Assembly (NCBI GenBank): GCA_947499005.1
Contig: CANMML010000007.1
Coordinates: 1-64,000, forward strand
Direction: 5' to 3'
DNA: 64,000 nucleotides
DNA from: an uncultured Aquimarina sp.
GTDB lineage: Bacteria > Bacteroidota > Bacteroidia > Flavobacteriales > Flavobacteriaceae
Of the stretch, positions 9,268 to 19,059 are shown piece by piece (position 1 is the stretch's first letter; every line of letters starts with the position of its first letter). A model generated the notes under the pieces. That model worked only from the letters and a program-made list of their open reading frames with translations. It was not told the DNA's origin and did not search any database. The position numbers and the translations under genes were made by a program.

Positions 9268-9714
9268 TTACTTTTTGAAAGTATAACGAGTAATAAAAAT
9301 GGCATTTTTATCATCTTTACCACCATAAGCTTCTACACCAGTATTCACAAATTCTAAAGTCCAACCTTGAGAAACCATGTCATTGATCATAGAAGTTACT
9401 AAAGCGTCATTCGCAGCGATATTTTGAAAACGAATCCCTCCAATGTTATAAAAGTTCAATAATTTAGTTTCATTAAATTCTTTTACACGAATATCTCCAC
9501 GATCCGATTTGTTTTTTTTATTCTTCTCTTTGTCTGCACTTCTTGTCGTTGTAAATTCTTTGTAATCTCTAGAGTCATTAGCTATAATTATTCTTGATCT
9601 CCCTAATCCATTAGGTACTAAAGATTCAACTACCGTTACAATCTTGTATTCTTGAGCAGTTGCGATTACATTGATACCTAAAATAAATAATAGGCTTAAT
9701 AAAATTTTTTTCAT
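9268..9714 (-). CDS. hypothetical secreted protein
   Basis: ORF with N-terminal signal peptide MKKILLSLLFILGINVIATAQ. Confidence 0.75.
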   Translation of the reverse strand: MKKILLSLLFILGINVIATAQEYKIVTVVESLVPNGLGRSRIIIANDSRDYKEFTTTRSADKEKNKKNKSDRGDIRVKEFNETKLLNFYNIGGIRFQNIAANDALVTSMINDMVSQGWTLEFVNTGVEAYGGKDDKNAIFITRYTFKK

Positions 9715-9820
9715 GAGTGAATTTTTATGTTATGCGTTAAATATAAAAAATCTAAATTCAAATTCTCTTATTTAAGTGTTAGGTTTTTTCAAGTACATTT
9801 GAATAACTAATTTTTTTTAA

Positions 9821-10048
9821 ATGGAATACCCTAAATTTTTACTAGGAGATAATACAGATTATCCTGATGATATTTTTGTGATTCATACAGAATTTCCTAG
9901 GTGTATCATTAATTTAAAAGATGATCAAGTGGAATGGTTAGAAGAGTTTGATACCAATGACGAAAAAGAGTTATTACAAGAAACACAAATTATAGTAGAA
10001 GCGGCTTCCTCATTTTATGATAGAGAAATAGCACGTTACGATGATTAA
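9821..10048 (+). CDS. hypothetical small acidic protein (75 aa)
   Basis: ORF consistent with surrounding gene spacing. Confidence 0.65.
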   Translation: MEYPKFLLGDNTDYPDDIFVIHTEFPRCIINLKDDQVEWLEEFDTNDEKELLQETQIIVEAASSFYDREIARYDD

Positions 10049-10087
10049 TTTTTGTACTTTCAAGGAAACTAAAACCATATTATTATA

Positions 10088-10513
10088 ATGAAAACGCTAT
10101 ATACAACTTCGGCAATTTCAATAGGAGGTAGAACAGGAGAAACAGCGACTACCGATGGAGAATATCGTTTCGAATTATCATTAGCAAAAGAGCTTGGTGG
10201 AGAAGGAGGAGAAGGTCTAGATCCAGAAAAACTATTTGCAATGGGATATTCTGCATGTTATGGCAGCGCATTGCAGTTAGTTGCAAGTAGGCATAAGGTA
10301 GATTTAGGAGACTTCTCAGTAACAGCAGAAGTATCTCTAGGTAAAAATGATGACGATGATTTTCAATTGGCAGTAGTTTTAGATACTTACATTCCTAATG
10401 TAGCACTTGATATTGGTGAAACACTAATCAATGAAGCACATGAAGTTTGTCCATATTCTAGAGCTGTTGAAGATAATATTGATATCACGCTCAATTTATT
10501 ATTGGATGAATAA
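10088..10513 (+). CDS. OsmC/Ohr-family peroxiredoxin (organic hydroperoxide resistance)
   Basis: LFAMGYSACYGSALQL and HEVCPYSRAVEDNID cysteine motifs. Confidence 0.9.
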   Translation: MKTLYTTSAISIGGRTGETATTDGEYRFELSLAKELGGEGGEGLDPEKLFAMGYSACYGSALQLVASRHKVDLGDFSVTAEVSLGKNDDDDFQLAVVLDTYIPNVALDIGETLINEAHEVCPYSRAVEDNIDITLNLLLDE

Positions 10514-10598
10514 TATTTTGGCAAAATTCTTGTTATATTGAAAGGGTGTTGTCACACCCTTTTTTTTAATCCGTTTATTAATACAAAACACAACCATC

Positions 10599-11144
10599 GT
10601 GGATCATAAAGAGTTAATTGCAAGATGTAGAAAGAATGATAGGAAGGCTCAGATGGAGCTCTATAATAAGTATTCTAGAGGAATGTATTTTGTTGCCTAT
10701 CGTTTTTTTAAGAATGAATTTTTAGCAGAAGAAGCTATGCAGGAGTCTTTTATAAAGGCTTTTACACGTTTAGATCAATTTACAGGAGATGTTACTTTCG
10801 GGGCTTGGTTAAAGCGTATCGTTATTAATAAAAGTATAGATATGTTAAAAGCTCGTAAGTTAGAAACTACGGCGCTTAACGAACAAGTAATGGGAACTCC
10901 AGATGAATTTGATGATTGGGAAGTTACAGAAAATACTACAGCAGAAGAGGTTAAGAAAGCAATAGATAATTTGCCAGAAAAATACCGTTATCCAATTCAC
11001 TTATTTTTAATAGAAGGATTTGATCATAATGAAATCGCAGAAGTATTAAACATCACAGCGGTATCTTCCAGAACTCTAGTTCATAGAGGTAAAAAACGAT
11101 TACAAGAGCAATTAAAGCATTTGAGAAATGGGACAGGATATTAG
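10599..11144 (+). CDS. ECF-family RNA polymerase sigma-70 factor (GTG start)
   Basis: Region 2 (YRFFKNEFLAEEAMQESFIKAFTRLDQF) and region 4 (PEKYRYPIHLFLIEGFDHNEIAEVL) motifs. Confidence 0.92.
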   Translation: MDHKELIARCRKNDRKAQMELYNKYSRGMYFVAYRFFKNEFLAEEAMQESFIKAFTRLDQFTGDVTFGAWLKRIVINKSIDMLKARKLETTALNEQVMGTPDEFDDWEVTENTTAEEVKKAIDNLPEKYRYPIHLFLIEGFDHNEIAEVLNITAVSSRTLVHRGKKRLQEQLKHLRNGTGY

Positions 11145-11718
11145 AGAATTGCTGAAAGGGGATAGATTTACTTCTACCTTAAAAAATGAAATGCCTGAAA
11201 ATCACGAATTACGTTTTTTAGAGCTTTTGGATACTTCTTTGCCACAAAAAAGTAAAGTACCTACTCGTTTTCAACCTCAAAAATGGATGGTGGCAGCTTC
11301 TTTGGGTCTTGTAGTAGGTCTTGGAGGATATTTATCATACAAACAATTGCAACAAGAACAATTACCTGTCGTAATTACTAAAAAGCAGGGAAACGAACCT
11401 TCTTTAGCTAATATTTCTCCTGAGTTTAAAAAAGTTGAAAATTACTATTTAACTTCTTTAAATGTAGGGTTGTCAGAAGTAAATGTGACTACAGATAATA
11501 AAGTTATCGTAGATTCTTACTTTCAACAAATGTCTACTTTAGAGAAAGAGTATAGAGCTTTACAGAAAGAATTAGCAATAGGATCTTCGTTTCGTTCTGT
11601 AAATATGTTAATAGAAAACTTAAAGTTTCGATTAGAACTGTTAGAAGAGTTGAAAAAGAAACTTAGAAAAATTGAAGAATTTGAAAGAAAAACGACATAC
11701 ACCAATTTTCAAGCCTAA
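11128..11718 (+). CDS. putative anti-sigma factor-like membrane protein
   Basis: Overlaps the end of the sigma gene; single TM helix WMVAASLGLVVGLGGYLSY. Confidence 0.6.
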   Translation: MGQDIRELLKGDRFTSTLKNEMPENHELRFLELLDTSLPQKSKVPTRFQPQKWMVAASLGLVVGLGGYLSYKQLQQEQLPVVITKKQGNEPSLANISPEFKKVENYYLTSLNVGLSEVNVTTDNKVIVDSYFQQMSTLEKEYRALQKELAIGSSFRSVNMLIENLKFRLELLEELKKKLRKIEEFERKTTYTNFQA

Positions 11719-13012
11719 TGCTGTAACCAACCTATTGGTCGTTTTTTTTATTCCCTTTTTATTTATTGCTCAAGTTGTAAAAACCTCTGCTCTAGAAAAA
11801 ATAATCTCAACAGAAGGGATTAAAACCTTAGCAATAGAATCACTTAATACCAATTTGGTATTTTATCCTTCTGAAAGTACAAATCTTGAAATTCATGCAT
11901 ACTCAGAAAGCATTGCTAATAATGATTTAAATGAATGGGAGTTACAATTAAATGAAGAGTCTAACTATATTCATTTAGTATCAGCAATCCGTCCCAAACA
12001 GCAAATTACTTCTCAAATTTTCATTAATGGAAATGTTTCTAATCAGCAATTAGCAGAACTATTAAAACATCAACTTACTCCGATATTACAAAGCCTTCAG
12101 AATAATCCAATTCCAGAAGTATTACAGTCCGAATTAAATCAACTTGACTTTAATTTTGAGGCTTACAATAAAATGGGGGAAGCTTACCTGAAAATATGGG
12201 AACAAGCTTTTGTTAATCGTCTTGATGAAAGAGATAATGAAGAGGTAAAACAATGGTCTCAAGAAACACTTCCAAATCTAATTAGAGTATCAAAACAATC
12301 TGTTAATAACGATGCTGTTCAGCAGGTTAATCAAGGATCTTCTCAAAATGGAGGCTATCAAGTATTTATCTCTAAATCAATAACAAGTACTACAAATAGT
12401 TTAGCCGATAATGAGTATACCATAGAAATCGGTGTTCCAGAAAATATATCTATACGTCTTAATACACGTCATGGAAATTTTACAGCAAAAAAAGAGTTAA
12501 ATCATATTAAAGGGAATTTAAAATATACTGCTTTTAAGGCAGAGAAAATAGGAGGGGAGACTGATTTGGTGATTGACTTTGCGCCTGTAGAAATAGCTAT
12601 ATGGAATAAAGGGAAATTGAGTGTTAATTACTGTAAAAGCGCTAAAATTCAGACGGTAAATCAAATAGATTTACAATTAAACTCTAGTAAGTTAGTTATC
12701 CAAGAATTAAAAAATATAGGGACATTTACGGGGACTTTTAGTAAGTTAAATATAGAGCAAACATCAACAGATTTCAATAACCTTACATTCTTACTTACTC
12801 AAAGTGATTTAATACTGCGATTACCAACCTCTTCATATAATTTTGCTTATACAGGGAACTTAAGCCTTATTGATTATCCTAAAGATAAAATTAAAGTTAC
12901 TTCATTAGGAGATTTTCAAAGTCATATGCTTCATGGTTATTCTATAGATAGAAATACTCCAAGGCAACTTCAAATTAATGCAAAGTACTATAGTCAAGTT
13001 TTACTAAAATGA
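11672..13012 (+). CDS. hypothetical envelope protein, possibly DUF4097-like beta-rich repeats
   Basis: ORF with hydrophobic N-terminus, overlapping the previous gene; TTG start likely. Confidence 0.6.
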   Translation: MKNLKEKRHTPIFKPNAVTNLLVVFFIPFLFIAQVVKTSALEKIISTEGIKTLAIESLNTNLVFYPSESTNLEIHAYSESIANNDLNEWELQLNEESNYIHLVSAIRPKQQITSQIFINGNVSNQQLAELLKHQLTPILQSLQNNPIPEVLQSELNQLDFNFEAYNKMGEAYLKIWEQAFVNRLDERDNEEVKQWSQETLPNLIRVSKQSVNNDAVQQVNQGSSQNGGYQVFISKSITSTTNSLADNEYTIEIGVPENISIRLNTRHGNFTAKKELNHIKGNLKYTAFKAEKIGGETDLVIDFAPVEIAIWNKGKLSVNYCKSAKIQTVNQIDLQLNSSKLVIQELKNIGTFTGTFSKLNIEQTSTDFNNLTFLLTQSDLILRLPTSSYNFAYTGNLSLIDYPKDKIKVTSLGDFQSHMLHGYSIDRNTPRQLQINAKYYSQVLLK

Positions 13013-13219
13013 ACCACTATGGGCTGGAAGATCCATAGTTTCGGTTATGACTGAAAGTCTTTTCCTATTTTCTAACTTATTACTTTAAGCAATAAGCTAC
13101 ATTAAAATAGATAAGGCCTACTGCTTAAAGCTTAATGCCTATAGCCGTAAACAAAATTTTTAGAAGCTAAAGCGAAATGCACTAAAGTGCATAGTTTTAA
13201 CTAATCCTGGACCAATAAA
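13007..13219. repeat. dispersed ~210-bp intergenic repeat, copy 1
   Basis: Closely similar to 55751..55958 (AAATGAACCACTATGG.CTGGAAGAT.CATAGTTTCGGTTA.GACTGAAAGTCTTTT...GACCAATAAA). Confidence 0.8.
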
Positions 13220-13220
13220 A

Positions 13221-13246
13221 AAACCATCCTTGTGAAAGGATGGTTT
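13221..13246. terminator. hairpin terminator
   Basis: AAACCATCCTT GTGA AAGGATGGTTT. Confidence 0.75.
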
Positions 13247-13457
13247 AAAATAGAGGATATATAAATATGCTCTACAATTTTGCAAGCTAATGGGGGAACT
13301 AGCTTACAATTTATCATTGATTTTATAAAAAATCAATTGGTTAATGCGAGGTAAAGATATGATTTTAAGAGTATATAAGTAACTGTTCAATAGTCATCTA
13401 GTTTTTAGGTGTTGATTGTGTTTGAGTTACAAAAATACGTCTAGTTTTTGTCGATAA

Positions 13458-13490
13458 GAAAGCCATTGTTATTTAATAACAATGGCTTTC
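13458..13490. terminator. hairpin downstream of GH16 gene 1
   Basis: GAAAGCCATTGTTATT / AATAACAATGGCTTTC. Confidence 0.75.
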
Positions 13491-13526
13491 AATGGTACTA
13501 GTTAATATGTCTGTTACAAATAAAAC

Positions 13527-15767
13527 TTACTGTACAATTAGTTTAAAAGTTTCATTAGTATCTATTTGAACAAAGTATACTCCAGTAGACAAGTTATCAG
13601 TACTTATTGCCTCAGAACTTCCTTTAGCATATAATTGTTTCACTTGTTGTCCAGCACTATTAAATATAGCTATAGAGTTTCCTGAAGCAAGTCCCTCTAT
13701 ATTGACTTCGCTTCCCGAAGAAACAGGATTAGGATAGATATTAATTGCGGTCTCTGTATTTACCAGCTCTTTATTACCCAACCTAACAAGGTTCCATACT
13801 TGGTTAGCATTAGACGTATTTGCCGCCCAAATATGAAGTTGACCATTTCTTTGTCCAGCTGCAACATCAAGAGCTCTAGATAAACAATGTGTAGGTCTTA
13901 GCATATAGTTTGAACCATTTTGCTCTACTCTCCATTTTTTATGATCACCATTTGAATTCGTCCAAGTCTTAACATTACCACCATTGAAACATTGAGCACT
14001 TTGTACTTCTAAGTAACGTCCAGTTCCATTATTCTTGATGGTATATACATTATTTCCTAAGTGAGTAAATCTCCATTGTTGATCAGGGAAATTACCTGTA
14101 TCTATAACTCTTGCTTCATGATTTTCTAAAGCACGAGCCAATAAACTTTGATTTAATCTTGGATTTGTTACTCTATATAGTCCATTGGCTACAATTTGTC
14201 CTCCAGTATTACCGCCATTATTTCCTCCAGAAGAAGTTCCTCCTCCAAACACTTCTACTTTTCCTATGTGTAAGAAATTGTTTCCTCTTAATTGGACTCT
14301 AACAACACGTCCTGTAGCATTTACATTATAAGAAGTTCCTCCCGAAGATGGAGATCCGCTTACACCAACAGTCCTAACTACATTACCACCTCTACTGTTA
14401 TAGATTTTTATATCAAAATTAGAAAGTCTACCAGAACAACAATCACCTCGATTAAATATTCTAACAGAGCTAATATTTTGACTAGAACCTAAATCAACTT
14501 CCCACCAAGCACCTTGTTGGCTATTGGTATGGTTGAAACTAGAATTGCTATTATCTACAACTCTTCCAGGACCAAAGCTATTCGTATTATTTTGGTAAGT
14601 ACTAGATTGGAAAGCTGGTCTGCCAGCAGCTAAATTACTTCCCGATCCACCAGAGTTTCCTCCTCCACCAGTATCTCCACCTCCAGATGAACCACCACTT
14701 GATGGTCTGTATACACGTACCCAGTCAACTAACATAACATTTTTCGAATTGTCATTTAAGTTAGCAGCAGTTTCTACAGGTCTCCCTGCATGTGCTTCGG
14801 TATCAAGAATGATGTGTGTTGGATCATTAAACTGACGATTAGGATAAGCTACACCACCGCCACTTTGGCCTTGTACATTTCTTAGAAGACTTTCAGTAGC
14901 ACATCTTAATACACTAGCATTTGGACATTGCATTCTTGCATCTTGGAAGCTTCCGTCAAGGTTACTAGCATTTCTGCCAGGAACGAAATGTTGTCCATTA
15001 CTTCTTTCTACACCATCAATATAAAACCTTATATCGGTAGCTGTTCTCCAGTAAACACCAAATCGATGGAAACTTTCTCTCCAAAAATTAGTAGAACCTA
15101 AATTAGTACTATTAGGATTTGTGGTAAAGAAAGTTTGATACGTAAAATCGGTAATATCTAACCCACCACAATTAACTGAAGTTTGAGCTCCTTGATGTGA
15201 TTGACCTCCTTGTCGATGCCAAATATGGAAATTTGTTGACATTTGTTTTGAATAAAAAGGGTCTGGATCTCCTCCATAACACTCCAATACATCAATCTCT
15301 TCATTATCACATTTGTTAAGCATCCAAAAGTTCGAAGAGTTTCTAATTGCAGAAACTTTAATTCTAGCTTCCATAAAAACAGGAAACTTCACAGTTCTTT
15401 TAGAAGTGATTATTCCACAATTCACTAAACCACCAGATCCAGGGTATGCTCTAATTTCAGCCATACCATTGTTTATCTGTACTACACCAAAATCTTCCTC
15501 TCCTTGATTTCTTACGACCCATTGTGTAGAACCTGGTCCTCTAAATCCATCATCCGGCAAATATCTTTCAGCCCAAACATCATTGTATTTGGTTCCTTTG
15601 GTGTTGTGATTAAAGTCATCTGAGAGTCCAGTTAACAAATCCCAGGATGCCTGACTTTCTAAGTTTGCGGGTAATGACGTGTTCCCAAAATTCAGCCCTC
15701 TGTCATTTCTTTGAGCAAAAAGAAATGAAATTGCTAAAAACGAAACAAAAAAACTTAATTTTCTCAT
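13527..15767 (-). CDS. GH16-family secreted polysaccharidase (agarase/porphyranase-like) with F5/8-type-C module, ricin-type beta-trefoil and T9SS type A sorting domain
   Basis: EEIDVLECYGG catalytic motif; FQSSTYQNNTNSFG...WWEVDLG discoidin-like module; QQWRF/HKKWRVEQ/NQVWNLV trefoil motifs; C-terminal NIYPNPVSSG...STGVYFVQI. Confidence 0.88.
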   Translation of the reverse strand: MRKLSFFVSFLAISFLFAQRNDRGLNFGNTSLPANLESQASWDLLTGLSDDFNHNTKGTKYNDVWAERYLPDDGFRGPGSTQWVVRNQGEEDFGVVQINNGMAEIRAYPGSGGLVNCGIITSKRTVKFPVFMEARIKVSAIRNSSNFWMLNKCDNEEIDVLECYGGDPDPFYSKQMSTNFHIWHRQGGQSHQGAQTSVNCGGLDITDFTYQTFFTTNPNSTNLGSTNFWRESFHRFGVYWRTATDIRFYIDGVERSNGQHFVPGRNASNLDGSFQDARMQCPNASVLRCATESLLRNVQGQSGGGVAYPNRQFNDPTHIILDTEAHAGRPVETAANLNDNSKNVMLVDWVRVYRPSSGGSSGGGDTGGGGNSGGSGSNLAAGRPAFQSSTYQNNTNSFGPGRVVDNSNSSFNHTNSQQGAWWEVDLGSSQNISSVRIFNRGDCCSGRLSNFDIKIYNSRGGNVVRTVGVSGSPSSGGTSYNVNATGRVVRVQLRGNNFLHIGKVEVFGGGTSSGGNNGGNTGGQIVANGLYRVTNPRLNQSLLARALENHEARVIDTGNFPDQQWRFTHLGNNVYTIKNNGTGRYLEVQSAQCFNGGNVKTWTNSNGDHKKWRVEQNGSNYMLRPTHCLSRALDVAAGQRNGQLHIWAANTSNANQVWNLVRLGNKELVNTETAINIYPNPVSSGSEVNIEGLASGNSIAIFNSAGQQVKQLYAKGSSEAISTDNLSTGVYFVQIDTNETFKLIVQ

Positions 15768-15887
15768 ATTGTTATGTTTTTAATTGTTGTTATTACAAAA
15801 ATAACACTAAATATTAATGAAAACGTTGTAGTTTAGTTTTTGTCTAGTTTAAAAGCGCAGTATTCTCATAGTTTTTAAACATAAAAA

Positions 15888-15913
15888 AACCGCCTCATAG
15901 AATAGAGGCGGTT
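15888..15913. terminator. hairpin downstream of GH16 gene 2
   Basis: AACCGCCTC / GAGGCGGTT. Confidence 0.7.
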
Positions 15914-15958
15914 CAAAGTTTAAGCGATTAGTTGTTGATACTTTTATGCTATTAAAAT

Positions 15959-18142
15959 TTACTTAACAATAAGTTTAATAGTTTGACCGTCATTTATTTG
16001 GATAAAGTATAATCCAGTACTTAGGTTGGCGCTATTTACTGTTTCAGTATTACTTGAAGCTGTAATTTCTTTAACAACTTGGCCATTGCTACTAATTACA
16101 CGAATTATACTACCTTCTTTTACGCCTGATACTGTAAAATCATCTCCACTAGCTATTGGATTAGGGTATACAATTGCATTTGATGGTGCTTCAGATACAT
16201 CATTGATTGATTTACTAGCTTCTTCTTTCCAGTCAAATGTTTCCCATCCAAGGTCTGCATTTCCTCTAGGGAATATAGCTGCGTTAGCTTGATTGTGTGC
16301 TGCTTGTAACCATTTTCCTGAATGCATACTTTTTAAAGCAACTTTTCCATTTCCTTTACTTTTCCACTCGAAGCGTTCCCAGTTTCCTGTAGCGTTTCCT
16401 CTAGCTCGTATAATAACATTTGCATTTGTATTACTTACTTGAATATATTTTCCTGCACTTAAAGAATATAATGCAACTCCACCATTTGGATGTCTGTCAA
16501 CGCGGAATTTTTGACGATTACCTTGTACGCTGTTTTGATTTGCGTAAAGATCATTGCTCAATTCGGTAACTGCAGATACGTATTTGCGGTCTCCACCAGA
16601 CTTACGTAATGAAATTACTTTACCAATAGGAGCACCATTGCTTCCCGAAGTATTAGTATTTGTATTAGAACTTCCGCTACCAGCAAGTACTTGAAGTTGA
16701 TCCATGTGAAGGATTCTATTGTTTCCTCTTAATTGAACTCGAACTACGCGTCCAGTAGCATTTACATTGTATGTACTTCCATTAGTTGAAGGCTGGCCAG
16801 ATACAAAAACACTTTTAATTTGGCTACCACCTCTACGATCATATACTTTGATGTCAAAGTTGTTTAAACGATTCTGGCAACAGTTTCCTCTATTCCAAAT
16901 TTTAACTTGACCAATATTTTGATTAGAACCTAAGTCAACTTCCCACCAAGGGTTGTTTTGAGAGTTTGTGTGATTAAAAGTATTTCCATTTCCGTCTACC
17001 ACTTTATTAGCTCCAAAACTGTTTGTGTTATTTTGGTAAGTACTAGATTGGAAAGCGCTTTTACCTCTAGCTAAATCTCCACCAGAATTTGTGTCTCCAC
17101 CTGTATTCCCTCCAGTACTACCGCCTGTATTTCCTCCAGAACTTACTTCATTATAAACACGTACCCAATCTACTTTCATGATGTTGTTACCACCACCAAA
17201 TTCGTAACCATTTAAATCTGGGCGGATGTTACGTCCGTCAGAGTTTCTTCCGAAAGATAACCAATCGTGTATTTCAAGATCAATAATCAATCTTATTGGT
17301 TGATCGATAGCTTTATTAGGATCTCCACCTTGAGTTCCAATTCTTCTTCCCATACTACCATCATTATTGTGGATAAAAGGATTACTATTAGCTAAGGATT
17401 GTGAACTAGATTCTACCCCATCATAGAAAAAACGTACATCTGTTGGGCTTCTCCAAAGCACACCAAATGTATGGTATTTGTCTCTCCAGCGTTCTCCATT
17501 CAATACTTTCCTTTTTTGATCGTGGAAATCTAGTGCGATACCAGCTCCACATCCGCTTCCACTTCTTGTGAAAATATGGAAATTAGAAGCAGCTCTATAA
17601 GTAAACCAGTTAATATAGTCGTCGGTTGCTTCACCACCACCATATACTTCTAATACATCAATTTCTTTTGTTTGATCATCGCTAATCCCCCAAAAGTTAG
17701 AAGAACCTAACATGTTAGCCGCTTTAATACGCGCTTCCATGTAAACAGGATATTTTACAGTTTGCTTACTACTAATGATACCTGTATTAATTGCAGGTGC
17801 TGTTACATTAGGGTTTGGACCTGCAGCATCATTTTTCATGAATCCACCATTGGTAGCTACAAGTTCTAATTTTCCACTACTAAGACGAGCATTATTGGTA
17901 GTAAAGTTGGTTTGACCTGGCCCTTTCCATGGGCTTCCACCACCACATCTAGGATACTCTCTTACCCAACCTTTGTCCATATCAGAAAAGCTAGAAAAGT
18001 CAGTGGATAAATTTCCATTCAATTCCCATCTAAATCCGTTTCTGGCATTTGGTAGACTTGGGGCATTATTAAAATTGTGTTGGGCAAATACACTTATAAA
18101 TGAGCATAAAATAAGTGTAAAAAGTAAGTTAAGTTTATTCAT
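15959..18142 (-). CDS. GH16-family secreted polysaccharidase with F5/8-type-C module, fascin-like beta-trefoil and T9SS type A sorting domain
   Basis: KEIDVLEVYGG catalytic motif; discoidin-like module very similar to neighbour; C-terminal IVYPNPIASGDDF...STGLYFIQI. Confidence 0.88.
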   Translation of the reverse strand: MNKLNLLFTLILCSFISVFAQHNFNNAPSLPNARNGFRWELNGNLSTDFSSFSDMDKGWVREYPRCGGGSPWKGPGQTNFTTNNARLSSGKLELVATNGGFMKNDAAGPNPNVTAPAINTGIISSKQTVKYPVYMEARIKAANMLGSSNFWGISDDQTKEIDVLEVYGGGEATDDYINWFTYRAASNFHIFTRSGSGCGAGIALDFHDQKRKVLNGERWRDKYHTFGVLWRSPTDVRFFYDGVESSSQSLANSNPFIHNNDGSMGRRIGTQGGDPNKAIDQPIRLIIDLEIHDWLSFGRNSDGRNIRPDLNGYEFGGGNNIMKVDWVRVYNEVSSGGNTGGSTGGNTGGDTNSGGDLARGKSAFQSSTYQNNTNSFGANKVVDGNGNTFNHTNSQNNPWWEVDLGSNQNIGQVKIWNRGNCCQNRLNNFDIKVYDRRGGSQIKSVFVSGQPSTNGSTYNVNATGRVVRVQLRGNNRILHMDQLQVLAGSGSSNTNTNTSGSNGAPIGKVISLRKSGGDRKYVSAVTELSNDLYANQNSVQGNRQKFRVDRHPNGGVALYSLSAGKYIQVSNTNANVIIRARGNATGNWERFEWKSKGNGKVALKSMHSGKWLQAAHNQANAAIFPRGNADLGWETFDWKEEASKSINDVSEAPSNAIVYPNPIASGDDFTVSGVKEGSIIRVISSNGQVVKEITASSNTETVNSANLSTGLYFIQINDGQTIKLIVK

Positions 18143-18627
18143 ATTGTTTAATTAATTGTTGATAGTTCAAATATATACTTATGCATGTACTAAAACGTTG
18201 TAGTCGAGTTTTTGTGTAGGTAAACTATGTGTTTTGCGTATGATTATTGCCTTTTGTCTATTTTCTGTCTATTAATTGTACGAATTTTTTCATGCTTAAT
18301 AAAAAAAATGTTCAAATTGGTTTAATTGACGTAGCAATTTTGAATATTAATTAGATCATTTTTATAAAAAAGAGGCTGTTTTAAGCAATCTTTATTTCAA
18401 AAAATGATAAATAGTGTTTGTTGATTTTTTAATAATTTAACAACTTTGTTGTTGTTTGTGTTAAATATGGTTGCTGGGGTTATATAAAAAAATATTATTA
18501 TCTATTACTTGCTTCTCAATGAATTTAGTAGAAGCTATGAAAAATAGGAGGGAGCATTAGATGTTGAAAGCTCTAATTGAATTTGTAGGAATATAAGGGA
18601 ATAGATATGCAGATTACTGGATGTTAA

Positions 18628-19032
18628 TTACGAAAATGTAATACTTCTCAATCCATTTTCTTCAATAGAAATATTAATTTCTAATAATTCTTCGGGAAGT
18701 AAATTAGGAATTCGTTCTCCCCATTCAATAAAAAGGTAGTCACCGTTGTATTCATATTCTTCAAAGCCTATAGCATAAGCTTCTTCCTCATCTTGAATAC
18801 GGTAAAAGTCGAAATGATATATTATACTATGGTCTCCTTCATATTCATTAACGATAGAAAAGGTAGGACTAGAGACATTATCTGTTACCCCCAAATATTG
18901 ACAAATAGATTTAATAAGTGTTGTTTTGCCAGCACCCATTTCTCCATTAAAAAGGATAACTTTATGTTTGGCTTTTGCAATTATCAGTTTGGCAACCTCG
19001 TCCAAGCCAGATAGATCATATGAGAGTGTCAT
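18628..19032 (-). CDS. tsaE: tRNA threonylcarbamoyladenosine biosynthesis ATPase TsaE
   Basis: LFNGEMGAGKTTLIKSICQYLGV, SSPTFSIVNEY, HFDFYRI, FIEWGERI. Confidence 0.95.
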   Translation of the reverse strand: MTLSYDLSGLDEVAKLIIAKAKHKVILFNGEMGAGKTTLIKSICQYLGVTDNVSSPTFSIVNEYEGDHSIIYHFDFYRIQDEEEAYAIGFEEYEYNGDYLFIEWGERIPNLLPEELLEINISIEENGLRSITFS

Positions 19033-19059
19033 ATTTTTATTCAGAAAATAAGTAAAAGT

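Noticed and set aside
14111-15507. Several plus-strand ORFs inside the GH16 gene
   Set aside because: Antisense shadows of a well-supported GH16 CDS.
13527-18142. Naming the GH16 enzymes specifically as agarase, porphyranase or laminarinase
   Set aside because: Substrate cannot be decided from motifs read by eye; only the GH16 family is supported.
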